DNA of 64,000 nt from Timema cristinae (Eukaryota > Arthropoda > Insecta > Phasmatodea > Timematidae), in NCBI GenBank assembly GCA_039000515.1, contig JBCFYV010001001.1:10561873-10625872 (forward strand). Reading direction: 5' to 3'. The position numbers were made by a program, and so were the translations under genes. Shown piece after piece: positions 36,201-46,600 of this stretch (its first letter is position 1; each line of letters starts with the position of its first letter). Under the pieces are notes generated by a model. The model was given only the letters and a program-made list of their open reading frames with translations, was not told where the DNA came from and did no database searches.

Positions 36201-38176
36201 GGGGGTGGGGTAAAGGGGACGCACAAATAGCGAGCATATCGTTGAGTATTGTGACGCTAATTAAGACTAAGCTATATGTTATTTTATGCTTTTATTTCCC
36301 GTGGAAATTTAACTCAAAATAGTTAAACTAAAAATGTCTGGCGACTAACCTAGTCCTACTAGTCCATTGACGGCACGCCACTGATTGATAGCATCCTCCT
36401 ACCAACGGATACTCTAATAAATATCCTCCTCATTTCACCAGCCTGCCAAGTAAGATTCGTATACCCCTCCTCTGCTCACCTATGTAGAGCTTCCTCAAAC
36501 TACCTCTTTCCAAATTTTACTTTGGAATAAACACACAGATCAGTCCTCTTGAACAAGAAAGCCTACCTTAGCAGCGCTCACCTAGGAAGAGCTTATCTCC
36601 CCACTCCTTTAGGAAAAGCCTTCCCCCACTCTTCTAGGAAGATCCTATCCCCACTCCTATATGAAGAACCCTATCTCCACTCCTCTAGGAATACCCCTGT
36701 ACCCACTCTTCTAGGAAGATCCTATCTCCCCTCCTCCAGGAAGAGCCTACCTCCACTTCTCTAGGAAGATCCCTATCTCCACTTTTCTAGCAATACCCCT
36801 AACTCCCCTCTTCTAGGAATTTTTTAAAAGGAGAGCCTACCTCCGCTACTTTAGAAAGGAAAACCTACCTCCAATCCTCTAATAAAAAGATCCTACCCCT
36901 ACTATTCAAGGAAGAAGAGCCTACACTCGTGTCTCTAGGAAGGAGATCTACCCCACTCCTCTAATAAAAAGATATTACCCCTACTATTCTAGGAAGAACA
37001 GCCCACACTCGTGTTTCTAGGAAGTAGAGGCTATCCCCACTCCTCTAGGGAGAAGAACCTACCCCCACTCATCTAGGAAGAAGAGCCTACCCCCCTCCTT
37101 TAGGAAGAAGAGCCTACCCACGTTCCTTTAGGAAGAAGAGCCTCCCCTATTCCTGCTCACCTAGGAAAAGCCTCCCCGCAAAGAGCATGAGCTCTGATCG
37201 GGCGGTGAGGACCAGTAGCCATCCGATGACGCCGGGTAATCCCACCAGATAGCCCGTCAGCTTCCTGCTGTGCCTGTTGACCATATAGTTGTAGAAAGGG
37301 GAGGACAAAATACCACCAAAACACATGAGTGAGCCCAACCACGAGGACGAATCTGCGCTCATAGGCTCGACGTCATCGCCCAGGGGAGAGGGTGACGACT
37401 GCAACAGGGGCAGCATGGTTGATGGCCACCCCATCACTACGCCTGTGGCGAATGATGAAACACTCACTGTAATTATAACAAACAAACAGTTGGTATTTCT
37501 TTCTGTCAAACAAGACAGCGTTCAGCCCCTTTCTAGTAGAATATACTCATGGAACAGATGGTTATGTTAACTTGTGTTTGCCTCTATTATAGCGTTTGGA
37601 TATTGGGTCGAGTTTGACTGATCACCTCCTTTTTTATAAGTATTTTACGTGCACCCTGTCTTACCATCCGCCCTTGCTATCTGTTAAGTTACATTAATGA
37701 AAAAGAAGTGAGGAAATTAGAATTAAGAAAATGTCCACTGTACTTGTATTTATGTGGGGGTGGGGTTAGGTTGATATATTTTAGGAAAATCAACCTTGGT
37801 AAATTCCACACCATTCGAATCCTTACCCAGTTAACAAAAAATAATATGAGATGACATGATGGCTTTCACTGAATGGTTTCTCACTCTTATCAATGCAACT
37901 GAAGATACTTTCACCCCCTCTAAATTTTACCTTCTTCGCACCTGATCCAGTATCATAAATATATGGATAATAAGACCCTGTTAACTACACGAGTTTAATT
38001 TATTTTATAATTCAAAAGATTTTTTTTTTCAAAATATGTATTTTTCAAATAACATTATTTTTATTGAAACCATAATATATTGTCCACTCACCGGTTGTAG
38101 CGGCTAAGTATTGTGCTAGCCTTATTTTTCCTTTTATTGCTGATGACTGATCTAACTGTGTGGTAGAATCCTCCAT
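29659..38176 (-). CDS. Tret1-like MFS sugar transporter, copy B (four coding exons, one frameshift)
   Basis: Membrane sugar carrier of the major facilitator superfamily; trehalose or hexose uptake is inferred from the family. Exons on the minus strand are 38176-38092, 37466-37161, 33279-32780 and 30233-29659. They encode about 488 residues if one lost base near 30051 is allowed for. Order: short polar N-terminus (1-28, contains LAQYLAATT), TM1 with GVVMGWPS, NRHSRKL loop 2-3, PETPVYL at about 203-210, QLSG in TM7 at about 281-284, DRAGRK at about 328-333, NEIFNPQMRG after TM10, VPETKNKSL near 455-463, stop TGA at 29661-29659. Usual length for the family is 450-520. As assembled, the frame ends early at TAG after LKLTAMTSPI; copy A has the extra T that keeps frame there. 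It is more intact than A and may be functional if the indel is an assembly error. Confidence 0.82.
30540..31330. repeat. Degenerate tandem repeat in intron 3 of copy B
   Basis: The anchor 'gatttggtttcaaatgggta' (about 30630) recurs with changes at about 30807, 30940, 31084 and 31210, each followed by a block ending 'aaactaatttatgg…'. Period is 125-180 bp. Not seen in copy A's intron. Confidence 0.45.
31689..31995 (+). repeat. SINE-3 copy in intron 3 of copy B
   Basis: The head GTGACCTCGGTGGTCTTGGG and B box GGGTTCAAACCC are followed by the SINE-3 body and the 3' end 'tatctcaaataaataaaaat'. Same intronic position as 13343-13645 in copy A. Confidence 0.75.
31996..32779. other. Intron 3 of copy B, remainder
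   Basis: Alignable in pieces with 13646-14942 of copy A, but lacking the SINE-2 found there; a decayed SINE-1 lies near 32345-32440. Confidence 0.45.
32780..33279 (-). CDS. Transporter copy B, exon 3 (TM4-7), intact
   Basis: 500 nt with acceptor 'tttattctag' and donor GAG|GTAGGA. It encodes GPLYVTEIVDDDIRGSL, AYVVGYYASYTTFTA, MPETPVYLISQNNPDGARK and VVNNQLSGITAVLSYTVNI. Compared with copy A most changes are conservative and there are no indels. Confidence 0.92.
33449..36383 (-). mobile_element. Degenerate ZMYM1-like hAT transposon, 2.9 kb, in intron 2 of copy B
   Basis: The ends are CAGTGGCGTACGGTGA (left) and, as reverse complement of the right end, CAGTGGCGTGCCGTCA. Flanking 8-mers gttgatag (33441-33448) and attgatag (36384-36391) match at 7 of 8 positions, the hAT target size. 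The transposase lies on the minus strand and is broken by many stops. It is not seen in the corresponding intron of copy A, so it inserted after the duplication. Confidence 0.85.
33730..35450 (-). pseudogene. hAT transposase (ZMYM1-like) pseudogene
   Basis: Pieces in order on the minus strand: RLIDLCCFWSEQNPPFRGHD (about 35400-35335, the conserved FRGH region); VPRYVKDGNIYKRFIGL and LVAQAYV…FSGQ.NGLQTLVKKRCPGEF (about 35080-34840, RNase-H-like core); KLEDDDNVEAPKKRRKEDD and NKYVRLYNEIINIMVGQME (34330-34190); and the C-terminal hAT dimerisation region RLSTLSLLSVEKGF…DKFIQKGDRRI (about 33860-33745). Stops and frameshifts separate all pieces, so no protein can be made. Confidence 0.8.
36474..37145. 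repeat. Short decayed minisatellite in intron 2 of copy B
   Basis: Irregular 26-32 bp units such as 'ctaggaagatcctatctcc' and 'ctctaggaagagcctacc'. The right-most units, 'cccacgttcctttaggaaga…agagcctcccctattcc', are the same as the last units of the large array in copy A. This is about 20 diverged units against about 120 homogeneous ones in A. Confidence 0.75.
37161..37466 (-). CDS. Transporter copy B, exon 2 (TM1-3), intact
   Basis: 306 nt. The acceptor 'ataattacag' and donor CTAG|GTGAGC mirror copy A. Encodes the same TM1-3 segment (GVVMGWPSTMLPLLQSSP … AGRLFLG). Confidence 0.92.
37660..37985. repeat. Inverted SINE-1-like pair in intron 1 of copy B
   Basis: Counterpart of 20310-20640, with the same two half-elements facing each other. 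Confidence 0.5.
38092..38176 (-). CDS. Transporter copy B, exon 1 with start codon
   Basis: 85 coding nt: MEDSTTQLDQSSAIKGK then LAQYLAATT, donor ACCG|GTGAGT. Phase 1 into exon 2. A possible 5' UTR acceptor 'tatatag' lies about 35 nt upstream of the ATG. Confidence 0.85.
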
Positions 38177-38826
38177 CTTGTAAACCGTCGAGCCGTCAAG
38201 TATGTCCTATATAAAATGAGGCTACATTTAAAACCTCTTATATTATTGTTTTAATAATAAAAAACCTGATTTCATACAATATATTGAATTCACATTCATG
38301 CACATATTATGTTATAAAACTGAGATATTTCACAAATTTATATTGGAATATTAAAATCTTAGAATCTAGATCATGAGTAGGGAACCTTTTGGCATTGGAC
38401 GATCCATGTCACTTCATAAATTCCTCCATAAAGACGCACACTTAATGTACAGTAAACTTTTTCAAATCATGATAGTGTGCCAATCATAGATAAATAGATC
38501 AATAAAGTAGGTTAATTTTTTAATATTATTCTTTAGAAATAACATATATTTATTATAATCAATTATTAAAATAAAAGACGTTGGAGAGACACTGTCCCGT
38601 CCTCTAAAGGCGATCACTTGTTCAGGACCAGCAACATAAAGGAGTTGGCGGGGTAGGGAAACTTATTAGTATTTAAGTAGTTTTTGAATAAGTTTTTATT
38701 AAAACATGATGTAAAAGTTGAGTGACTAACATTAAAATATATTAATGTGATGGAAATTGTCTTAGACTCTTATGAAATGTTAAAGCTAAAACCATCAAAA
38801 CATCTAAGTGAAACCATCGTTTTAGC

Positions 38827-39191
38827 CAAGACCGTAAGTGGTTAGGAGCGGGGGGAGGGGGGGGGGGGGGGGGGGCACATCCTCCAATTGCCGGAAGCTA
38901 GAAAAAGTTATAAATAATAAACAGTTCTAGAAGCTATCTGAAGAGTTCTTTTTATTGTAACATAACCCTCTAATTGCTGAAGGCTAGGAAAATTTCTGAA
39001 TATGAAACACCTCTAGAAGCTCTCTGAAGGTTTTTTTATGGTAACAAAACCCCATTAATTTGTACTTATAGCTTAATTTTGATACTATTTGAACCATAAA
39101 TAAAGCCATATATATTTTGTTCATAAAATTTTGTGGGTGGGTGGAGGGGCGGTGTTTGAACCTTCAAAACCCCTCCTTGGCTACGGCCTTG
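38827..39191. mobile_element. Non-autonomous hAT insertion upstream of copy B, 365 bp
   Basis: The ends CAAGACCGTAAGTGG and (reverse complement of right end) CAAGGCCGTAGCCAAGG are imperfect inverted repeats. The flanking 8-mers gttttagc (38819-38826) and gtttcagc (39192-39199) match at 7 of 8. The matching place in unit A (about 21475-21490, 'catcgtgcaacccac') has no insert. It contains a poly-G tract (about 38850-38875). Confidence 0.65.
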
Positions 39192-39399
39192 GTTTCAGCA
39201 ATCCACTTGTTAACCGAACCTCGTTCGTTTCCCAGTCAAAGTCCTCTTGGTACTTACTTGCCTTTCTCTCTCATCCACCTCTTGGCATGGCGAGGCCAAC
39301 AATTATTAAATGTCCTAAGCCTGTTCCTAAATTATCCTGAGTGTAATTATCACGTCACCTTTTACTGCCTTTTATATTTTACACACGAATAAAGATAAC

Positions 39400-39964
39400 T
39401 TGAAAAAAGACTTTCAACATGTTGGCACCTTCGAGCAGACCTATTTAAACCCCTCAATGCTAAAGACTCTACCAATCAAAGATGTCCATGAGAGTTCACC
39501 TTGCTTCCCCCCCCCCCCACGAACCACGTGCTACCAAAACACGCTGAGTCGGTATTACATAACAACACCTGTTTGAAGAACAATGTTGTGTTTAATGTTA
39601 GTTGTTAACCTGCTGACAATAGATGGTTTACATTGACATTTGTTTTGTATTTTTATAATGAATACAAGAGGCGAGATTCAATAAGCACTTCTGAACACTT
39701 ACAGAAGATATATAATTGATTAAAAAAATGTTCAAAATGGTCGCACCTAACCCTTAAAAAAACCCGCAGGATCCCCCTCCCTAGTCTAGATTACTATTAA
39801 GTGTATAACATATAAAACTTATACAGTGTTTATATGTTGTTGATGCGAGGGAAACTTTAAATAGTTCAATTGATAAGCATTTAGTAAGTAAGTGCGTGGA
39901 TTTTCTCACCATATACAAATATAAAATTTAATTTGTCTTTTTATTTTGTGGCTATTACTTTAAA
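39400..39964. other. Intergenic DNA, nothing recognised
   Basis: Has a poly-C run near 39509-39519; no gene seen. Confidence 0.4.
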
Positions 39965-40195
39965 TTGTCGTGTTGAGCTCGACTGCCGAGGACGGGGAGA
40001 TCGAGGTTCGTATCTCGGTCGGGTGAACTGGGGGTGGTTTTTCATAAATGGTTTTCCACTCTCCCTCCACGCAAATGCGGGTTCACTTCCTCTAATTAAA
40101 CCTTCCCAATTCCTAATCCACTAGTGTAATTAGTACTTAAAGCGTATAACCCGAAAGGGTAGTAATACATGGTGCTAATTATTATTATTACTTTA
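39965..40195 (+). repeat. SINE-1 copy
   Basis: 'gactgccgaggacggggaga', B box 'aggttcgtatctcgg', 'gggtgaactgggggtggttt' and the tail 'gcgtataacccgaaagggta' ending in ATT repeats. Close to the 55205 copy, so relatively young. Confidence 0.8.
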
Positions 40196-40289
40196 AAAAA
40201 TTCCCTTCTCTTTAGTGTACTTACTAAACTGTGCATTTAATTTCGCTCGACCTCTCGGAGAGAGAAGTATTGTGTTCGCCAAACAAATT

Positions 40290-40720
40290 CTAACTTGATA
40301 TTTTAATAAACGTTGACGTCACAGAAAAAGAGTTTTTTTTTGCAATGCTCTCTGTCTGTGTCTTGGACTAGAGCCGAAAAAATTTACTGATCAGGTTAGA
40401 ACTTGGTATTTAGAGTTTTAATTAGCCCCTCAAATGGGAATTTTGGAAAAAGCTATCCAACCTTATAATTAAGGGTAGTATACTTGATTAAAAATATAGA
40501 AAAATCTAATTTTTCAAAATTGGATTGATTAAAATTTCCACCTAACACTGTTTAACATTACAAAGAAAATAGAGATGCTCATTTCTCCATGAACATTACT
40601 TTTTGGATACTTTACATAATCAAAAATTTCCAATTTTGATCATACATAAGCAGCTATTTGATAGATTAAACAACTTATCATTGTAAGGTTGTACTATCTT
40701 TAAAAAAAACTCTCCTTTGA
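40290..40720. repeat. Dispersed repeat upstream of copy B
   Basis: Counterpart of the block at 22440-23450 ('aaacgttgacgtcacag…', 'tctctgtctgtgt', 'taattaagggtagta'). Confidence 0.45.
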
Positions 40721-40959
40721 AATGTGTTTTATAAAACCAATAATTTCAAAGATATAAACAAATACTATTTTAACAAATCCTTTAAAATGTGAAATTTATT
40801 GTTATGCTCTTTGGTGTCAGAGATGTTTCTATTTTCTCATTGTTTCTGTAGCAGTGTATAATATTACATTTATGCTATTTGGGTGTGTTTTTCTGAAACG
40901 ATGTAAACTATTTAGTTTCACAAAATTCTTACGAGCTCTCAGTAAATGTTTATATTATA

Positions 40960-41560
40960 AGATGAAAGAGAAATTCTCTGCAACGCGCCTTGCTATTTAT
41001 TCTTCTTTTAATGAGAATATATGTAGTAGTGGTCCCAAGGGGGTTGAATTATTTAAAAAAAAGTTAATCTTTAAACAATTTTCTTCACAATTAATATACT
41101 GTAGAGGAGGCTAAATATGTAATCACTATTCGTCTATACTCGATAAATGTATTATGATGGACTTTAGCTATAAATTTTGACAATTTACTGAATAAATATT
41201 GTTATATTTTAAATAATAAATATTAAAATCCATGGGCTTATTTTTAGCAACGCATCTTTCTACCCATTTGGGTTAAATGCTCTGAAAATAACTATAACTA
41301 CCTAATAAACATTAAATTTATTAAAATATGATCCCAAAATATAGTAATATATGGAATAAAAATAACTACCATCTCAGTAAATAACAAAAAACATTTCCCC
41401 CCTTTTCAAAAATTCCCTTGACAAAAACAAAATACTAAAACAACGTAAACAAAAATGTGCTGAGACACTAGAATGTAACAAATTCAACTGCATCTAACGA
41501 CAAGAAACAATTAGATTAGCTATGGATGTAGAGACACCATTACGTTAGAAAGGATTATAA
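40960..41560. repeat. Duplicated upstream flank block (unit B)
   Basis: Counterpart of 24300-24850 and, more distantly, 600-1150. Confidence 0.6.
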
Positions 41561-43189
41561 ACACAGTAAAGCATAATTTATTATGTAACAATTTGGTCCC
41601 AACATGTTAGGAGACAGGACATGGGGAAAAGTAAGCTGCGTTTACTGTCGCCAACTTGTTGGACCAACGTACTGGGTCCTCCGCCTTTTTAAAATCAGTT
41701 TACCCATTTCTAGCCATGAATTACGACGTACTTGCCATTTTTTCATTTATTGTGTTAACAGGAAGTGTACTATTGCAGAAAAAACAAAAACGTAAGAAAC
41801 GGTAAAGCGTTCGAAGTTTTTATTTGGCTAGACGTCGAATTGAAGGTGTATACATGGGAACAATGAATTACCTACGTTTGTAAAGTGGAGTTGATAGCTT
41901 TGTACACATGTAACATCAAAATGATGTTAATTAACTTCTAAAGGCATCTCGTGTTGGAGAAAATCCATGTGAATATCACTACAATTAAATTACAGAAACA
42001 TATAATTGAATTTTTTTTTTTTAATGTGAACCACTCCAAAAATCTTTTAGATACATCTATCTTTAAAAACTATTCCATATGATAACCACTCTAAGTAGCT
42101 TCATAAGGGTATATAAACTTCAACATTTTCTTTTTTTTCTTTTTCTTTTCGAATAGCACCCGGTCCTCTTGGCTTGGGGGTAAAATATGTCCTTCGACCC
42201 TATATTTTTTTGGCTGATTCCCGCGCTCCCTTTACCAACACTAGTAGAAGGTTCCGCTGACACTGCACTTATGTCCACCTCATTGAAGATAGTCAAAATA
42301 AGTAAGAAATTTTTACTAATTCTGCAAAAACCATTTTATACACCTTAAATATGGTAATGAAGAACTTATAATGATCTGGTAAACAGTGTTGCGTTTTGAC
42401 GGTGCACTCATGATATCCGTTTTAATCATATTTTGTATGCAAGGTAAATTGCTTTGCACATTTCCTTGCTCTTGTTTGGTTTATTCTTCAATTTTGCTAT
42501 CTCTTTGCTAATGTGCACACTGTTATTGAAGGGAATAAAACCGACTTCCATAAATAAAGAATAAATGGAAAGCATTCTTTGAAGATTTTCAGGGTCAGAA
42601 AATAACTCCAAGATTATCAATTGAATCTCTAAACTCTTATAAACATTTAAAGCACGGTGTTCTGATGATACTTTTTTTAATGAGCCTAACAGCAAAACTA
42701 CAAAGAAAATAAATTTGTAATTTCATCAATTAAACCAAGACCAGTAACTTGAATCTCTTACGACAACTTAGGAAACAAACACTTCACAGAAATAAAGAAA
42801 ACTGAAATTAATATAAATATGTCAATTATTTATTTCAAGGTATTAATCAATGATTTTATAAAAACACGAAAAAGTATTACAACCATAGAAAAAATGTTTA
42901 AATTTGACACAGCTAATATTTCACTTTTATAAAACATCTTTGGCCTTTCTTCTAAGGAATCAGAAGTAGAAAAATATATATATTTTTAAAACGCAGCAAA
43001 AATGTGTAGGCCTACTGTACACTTTCTGGACTAGTTTCAGACCATTGTTGTGTAAAATGTATTCACGCAATTCTTATTAAGGCTACCGAAGATTTTTCCT
43101 GTCACTGGTGCTTCTTTTGAATGAGTTTTATTTTTTAAACTGAATCACGTTAAGAATAAACTTGGACCTACACTGATCTAGGACCACTT
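41561..43189. other. Intergenic DNA with one unassigned open frame
   Basis: A minus-strand open frame of 89 codons (42695-42426, starts MLLGSLKKVSSEHRALN) may be a distal part of the transposase pseudogene to its right, but I could not match it. A weak tRNA-like SINE head lies near 42160-42235. Confidence 0.35.
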
Positions 43190-43990
43190 TGCCTTTCTTA
43201 TTGACACAGCATCCTCTTCATCAAATGTTTGAATTACCTGAAATTATTGAAAATCAATTCATTATTTAAATTCTGAACAAAATTAACAAACTATAATAGA
43301 ATTATAGGAAAAATTATTTAATTATCTAGCTCTGAATAAATATATATATTTTTTTAAATGTACACATACCCTTTGAATTTTGTCCAGGTGGTCAGCATAG
43401 TATACTGCTGCTTGTAGCCAGGTAGCCATCGTGTTGTAATTGATTGTGGTGGAAGAGGTGTTTTCGTCAAGTTTTCCCTAAATGTTACTATGCGCGAAGG
43501 AGCTTACAAACATATTTTTTGACAGATCAAATTACAGCATTTATATTCGAGAACTGTGCACGAATGTTTTCTGCAACTCTGTCAATGCCGTGTGCTAGGC
43601 AGGTAATGGGAACTAGTTTTGGGTAGAACATCTTCACACTTGCCTCAGCTATTAACATATATACTGCGATATCTGTCAGAAACACCATAACATTCTCGTC
43701 GTTATTTGCTGATGGTCGCAGCACTCTTGTAACAGAACAATAATATACATATTTAGTCCCACAGAATTGTATAAGATAAAGTACCGAATTTAAAAACTAA
43801 TATAAATCCAACTTACGCAGAGAATCGCGAACAACTCTGGCAATTGTCGAGCTGTTAGCGCCTTCAAGCACTCTTTAGGCAATCAAGTGCGGAGAACTGG
43901 GTCCTGTGGAGTCAAGTTTACCGACCACGATATTTGCGATGTATCTGACGCAACGGTCCAATATCTTCTTTCATCTTATCAATGGTTTGG
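43190..43990 (-). pseudogene. hAT-family transposase fragment with introns
   Basis: On the minus strand: RYIANIVVGKLDSTGPSSPH and NSSTIARVVRDSLR (43950-43817, donor GTAAGT); then PSANNDENVMVFLTD, FYPKLVPITCLAHGIDRVAE and IRAQFSNINAV (43724-43527), the RNase-H-like region with the CLAH motif; a shifted TMATWLQAAVYYADHLDKIQ (about 43440-43370, donor GTATGTG); and VIQTFDEEDAVSIRKAK from acceptor 'aatttcag' at 43237. This order and the motif VTCLAH…RVAE are typical of hAT transposases of the CGG-repeat-binding/DUF659-like group. Stops (tga after NAVI) and a frameshift make it a pseudogene. No terminal repeats were located. Confidence 0.7.
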
Positions 43991-44364
43991 AATACAGTAA
44001 AAAGTCACTTAATATTCAAAACAAATTGCGTAAATAAAGCACTATTGCTTTTTTTTTCCGTGGGCATTTCCACCACAGCTAACACAAGAAGTGTTAAAAA
44101 AAAGTCATAGTTTGTCAAGGTCAAGCCAAGTCACATGTCACTCTCCTATGAACCACTTTCAAACCAAAACTTTCATTTTTATAAACTAGACTCTTTTTCA
44201 TAAAAAATAAATTACATTGCAGAGAAAAAAAAGTCGAAATAGGCACAATTAAGGCTTTTATTCATAATATAGGCAATTCTAGGCACTGTAAAATTAACAT
44301 ACCGTACTTGTAATAACATGAAACACATATATCTCAACTGTTTATGTTTTACGATAAAGTTACA

Positions 44365-44565
44365 GCTTATGACGGAGAGATCAGGGTTCGAATCTTGTTC
44401 GTGTCTACTGAAGATGGTTTTCCCTAAATAGTTTCCCACTTTCCTTCCACACAAATGTGGGTAGATTACTTCAAAAATACTTTCTTCCTAATCTATACCT
44501 CATTAGAGCATTTATCATATATGTATATAGCCTGAACAGGTAGTAAGACGTGGTGATAAATTAAT
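44365..44565 (+). repeat. SINE-1 copy, head truncated
   Basis: 'tgacggagagatcagggttc' with B box GGGTTCGAATCTTG, body and tail 'cctgaacaggtagtaagacg'. Confidence 0.65.
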
Positions 44566-45369
44566 AAACAACAACCTTTAGGAGCTCTGTTATTTGTTCA
44601 GAAATCTAATCACACGTATTTGCAAATATAAAGAAAGGAAATCCTTGAATGATGTACGGATGAACCTAAAATCGAATAATACACATAGAAATATTAAGAA
44701 GTTAACTGTTTTCTAAGATCAGCGAAGAATTCTTTTTTGGACCAGCATTTAGAAATGATTCATTTTTCCAAACAATCTCGAAATACCTTCAAACAAATTT
44801 TTTCAAATTCACAGCCGCAGAGACTTGGAAAATACAACTTAAAAAAAAATGTATAACCCTTTTTGTGGAGATACATTTCTTGGGACAGTTTATTTTTATT
44901 GTTACGACTCTACGTCATAAGAAAAAAAAAGTTACCTAAAGAGATAAACAAACTTTAAATATGTTTTTCAAAGTAGTAAACTAGATTAAATAAGATTAAA
45001 AGAATTTTATTTTTTATTTTGAAGTTCATATTAAAGTAATATTTCACACAAATCAAATGAGTCTTTATAATACCAAGCTTTTATGGTTGTAGGCCTACCT
45101 TCACTCTTTATTATGGCACTTAACGTACAATTTCTAAACATACTAATATAATTAACACAAGATCTACAAATGTGTCTAATATAAGATCAGTCATAATAAT
45201 GGCTGTCTCAGCCAACAGTTCATCATTGTTAAGTTTGTAGCATTGCAGGTAATTGAACCCTCAAACTCTGGCCTGGTAGACAGACGCGTTTTAGACTAAG
45301 ATATTTAAGATGTATGAAGTATTCTTTCTTGAAAAATTAAAATATGACTTGTGACAATAATAATATAAA
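44566..45369. other. Intergenic DNA, nothing recognised
   Basis: AT-rich, no gene or repeat seen. Confidence 0.4.
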
Positions 45370-45401
45370 CACATTTTATTTTCTGAAAATTGAAAAATGA
45401 C

Positions 45402-45474
45402 ACCTGGACACGGGAATCGAACCCGGGACCTTCGGCTTAGTACGCCACTGCTCTTACCACTGAGCTATCCAGGA
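45402..45474 (-). repeat. tRNA-like unit 1 (SINE head or tRNA pseudogene)
   Basis: TCCTGGATAGCTCAGTGGTA begins it: 7-nt acceptor strand, T8-A9, D-stem GCTC/GAGC, A box. The anticodon arm would place ACT at 34-36. B box GGTTCGATTCC is perfect. One extra base between T-stem and acceptor strand, and a T-T first pair, argue against a working tRNA. Confidence 0.7.
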
Positions 45475-45762
45475 TTCGTCCCGTGCCCATGGTCATTCTT
45501 CACTCATAGTTTTAAGGCAGAGTCTAAGATGGACGTGCGGAGGTCGTCAGCTTTATAAACACGTGATACACAAGATCACAGCCATCAGACCACGCAGCCA
45601 TTATCGACTCGGTAGTTGGCAATTTTGCAGCCATTGGACAATTATATATATATAATTGTATAGGATTGCATATATAGTGAAACAATAGCCGGAACTATTG
45701 TTAATGCATTTTAGTGAGGATAACACCTCTCCGATATCATATTCTGAAAATTGAAAAATGAC

Positions 45763-45835
45763 ACCTGGACACGGGAATCGAACCCGGGACCTTTGGCTTA
45801 GTATGCCACTGCTCTTACCACTGAGCTATCCAGGA
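45763..45835 (-). repeat. tRNA-like unit 2
   Basis: Same as unit 1 with two changes visible in the anticodon arm (…GCATACTAAGCCAAAGG). A and B boxes intact. Confidence 0.7.
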
Positions 45836-45888
45836 TTCGTCCCGTGCCTTAAACTATGAGTGAAGAATGACCATGGGCACGGGACGAA

Positions 45889-45961
45889 TCCTGGATAGCT
45901 CAGTGGTAAGAGCAGTGGTGTACTAAGCCGAAGGTCCCGGGTTCGATTCCCGTGTCCAGGT
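45889..45961 (+). repeat. tRNA-like unit 3
   Basis: Plus-strand unit with A box TAGCTCAGTGG and B box GGTTCGATTCC, GTGTACTAAGCCGAAGG in the anticodon arm. It reads away from unit 2, so the two internal pol III promoters are divergent. Confidence 0.7.
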
Positions 45962-46409
45962 GTCATTTTTCAATTTTCAGAATATGATATCGGAGAGGTG
46001 TTATCCTCACTAAAATGCATTAACAATAGTTCCGGCTATTGTTTCACATTTTATTTTGTTTTAAAGAAATTAAAATTTCATGGCATTAATAAATATGGTT
46101 TGAACGGAGTATACAGGCGAAAACAACCCACTACTTTAAATCTCAGATTTTGAGGATTAAAGACTCAAATTAGTAAAAGTTGATCATTTAAAGAAGAGTC
46201 GTCTTGAAATATTCGTTAACTTCTTTACGAGGTTATTAAAGACTGGTACTCACTTTTAATTTACAGTTATCAACCATTGGCTTAAATTTCTCTTCACGAG
46301 ATTCTCGAGCATTGAGAGAAATGAAGAAATATTACCCGTCTTATCAAATACTCAGTTTATTTACGTGAATATTAAATTAATATACTTTGAATATATCTTA
46401 CACCTTATT

Positions 46410-46600
46410 TCAGTTGGTAGCGTGTTTGTCTATTGAGTTAAGGATCATGGGTTCAATTCTTGACATAGCCGAAGAATTGATTATTGGTGACATGTGGGTT
46501 TCCACTTTCAACCTGATGAATTAATGGCCTAGGGCCAGGTGCTGTGTCTATTATAGATACAAGATGGTTTGTAAGTCGTGTGATAATATGATAAATCGGC
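46410..46600 (+). repeat. tRNA-headed repeat of another SINE type
   Basis: The A-box region TTCAGTTGGTAGCGTGTTTG and B box GGGTTCAATTCTTG are followed by 'cctagggccaggtgctgtgt'. Single copy in this window. Confidence 0.5.

Larger units (their letters stand above)
29240..41560. repeat. Tandem segmental duplication, unit B
   Basis: Counterpart of 11100-24850. Contains transporter copy B. Differs from unit A by the hAT elements at 33449-36383 and 38827-39191, by lacking the 11165 hAT insertion, and by a short minisatellite. Confidence 0.75.
45383..46044. mobile_element. 662-bp composite tRNA-SINE insertion with internal palindrome
   Basis: Flanked by a perfect 13-bp direct repeat CACATTTTATTTT (45370-45382 and 46045-46057), so the whole block looks like one retroposition-type insertion. 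It holds three 73-bp tRNA-like units: minus 45402-45474, minus 45763-45835 and plus 45889-45961. The second and third lie in 172-bp arms (45677-45848 and 45876-46047) that are inverted copies differing at only three positions, with a 27-bp spacer. The spacer itself is the inverted form of the sequence following unit 1 (45487-45513). Confidence 0.8.
45677..46047. repeat. Near-perfect inverted repeat, 172-bp arms, 27-bp spacer
   Basis: Left arm 45677-45848 and right arm 45876-46047 are reverse complements except for three substitutions, all inside the tRNA-like part. As one strand it could fold into a very long hairpin. Confidence 0.9.

Noticed and set aside
36549..36764. 71-codon proline/leucine-rich frame
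   Set aside because: Read-through of the decayed minisatellite in intron 2 of copy B.
45402..45961. Functional tRNA genes
   Set aside because: An extra base between T-stem and acceptor strand, a mismatched first pair and an implausible anticodon (ACT without a long variable arm) point to SINE heads or pseudogenes.
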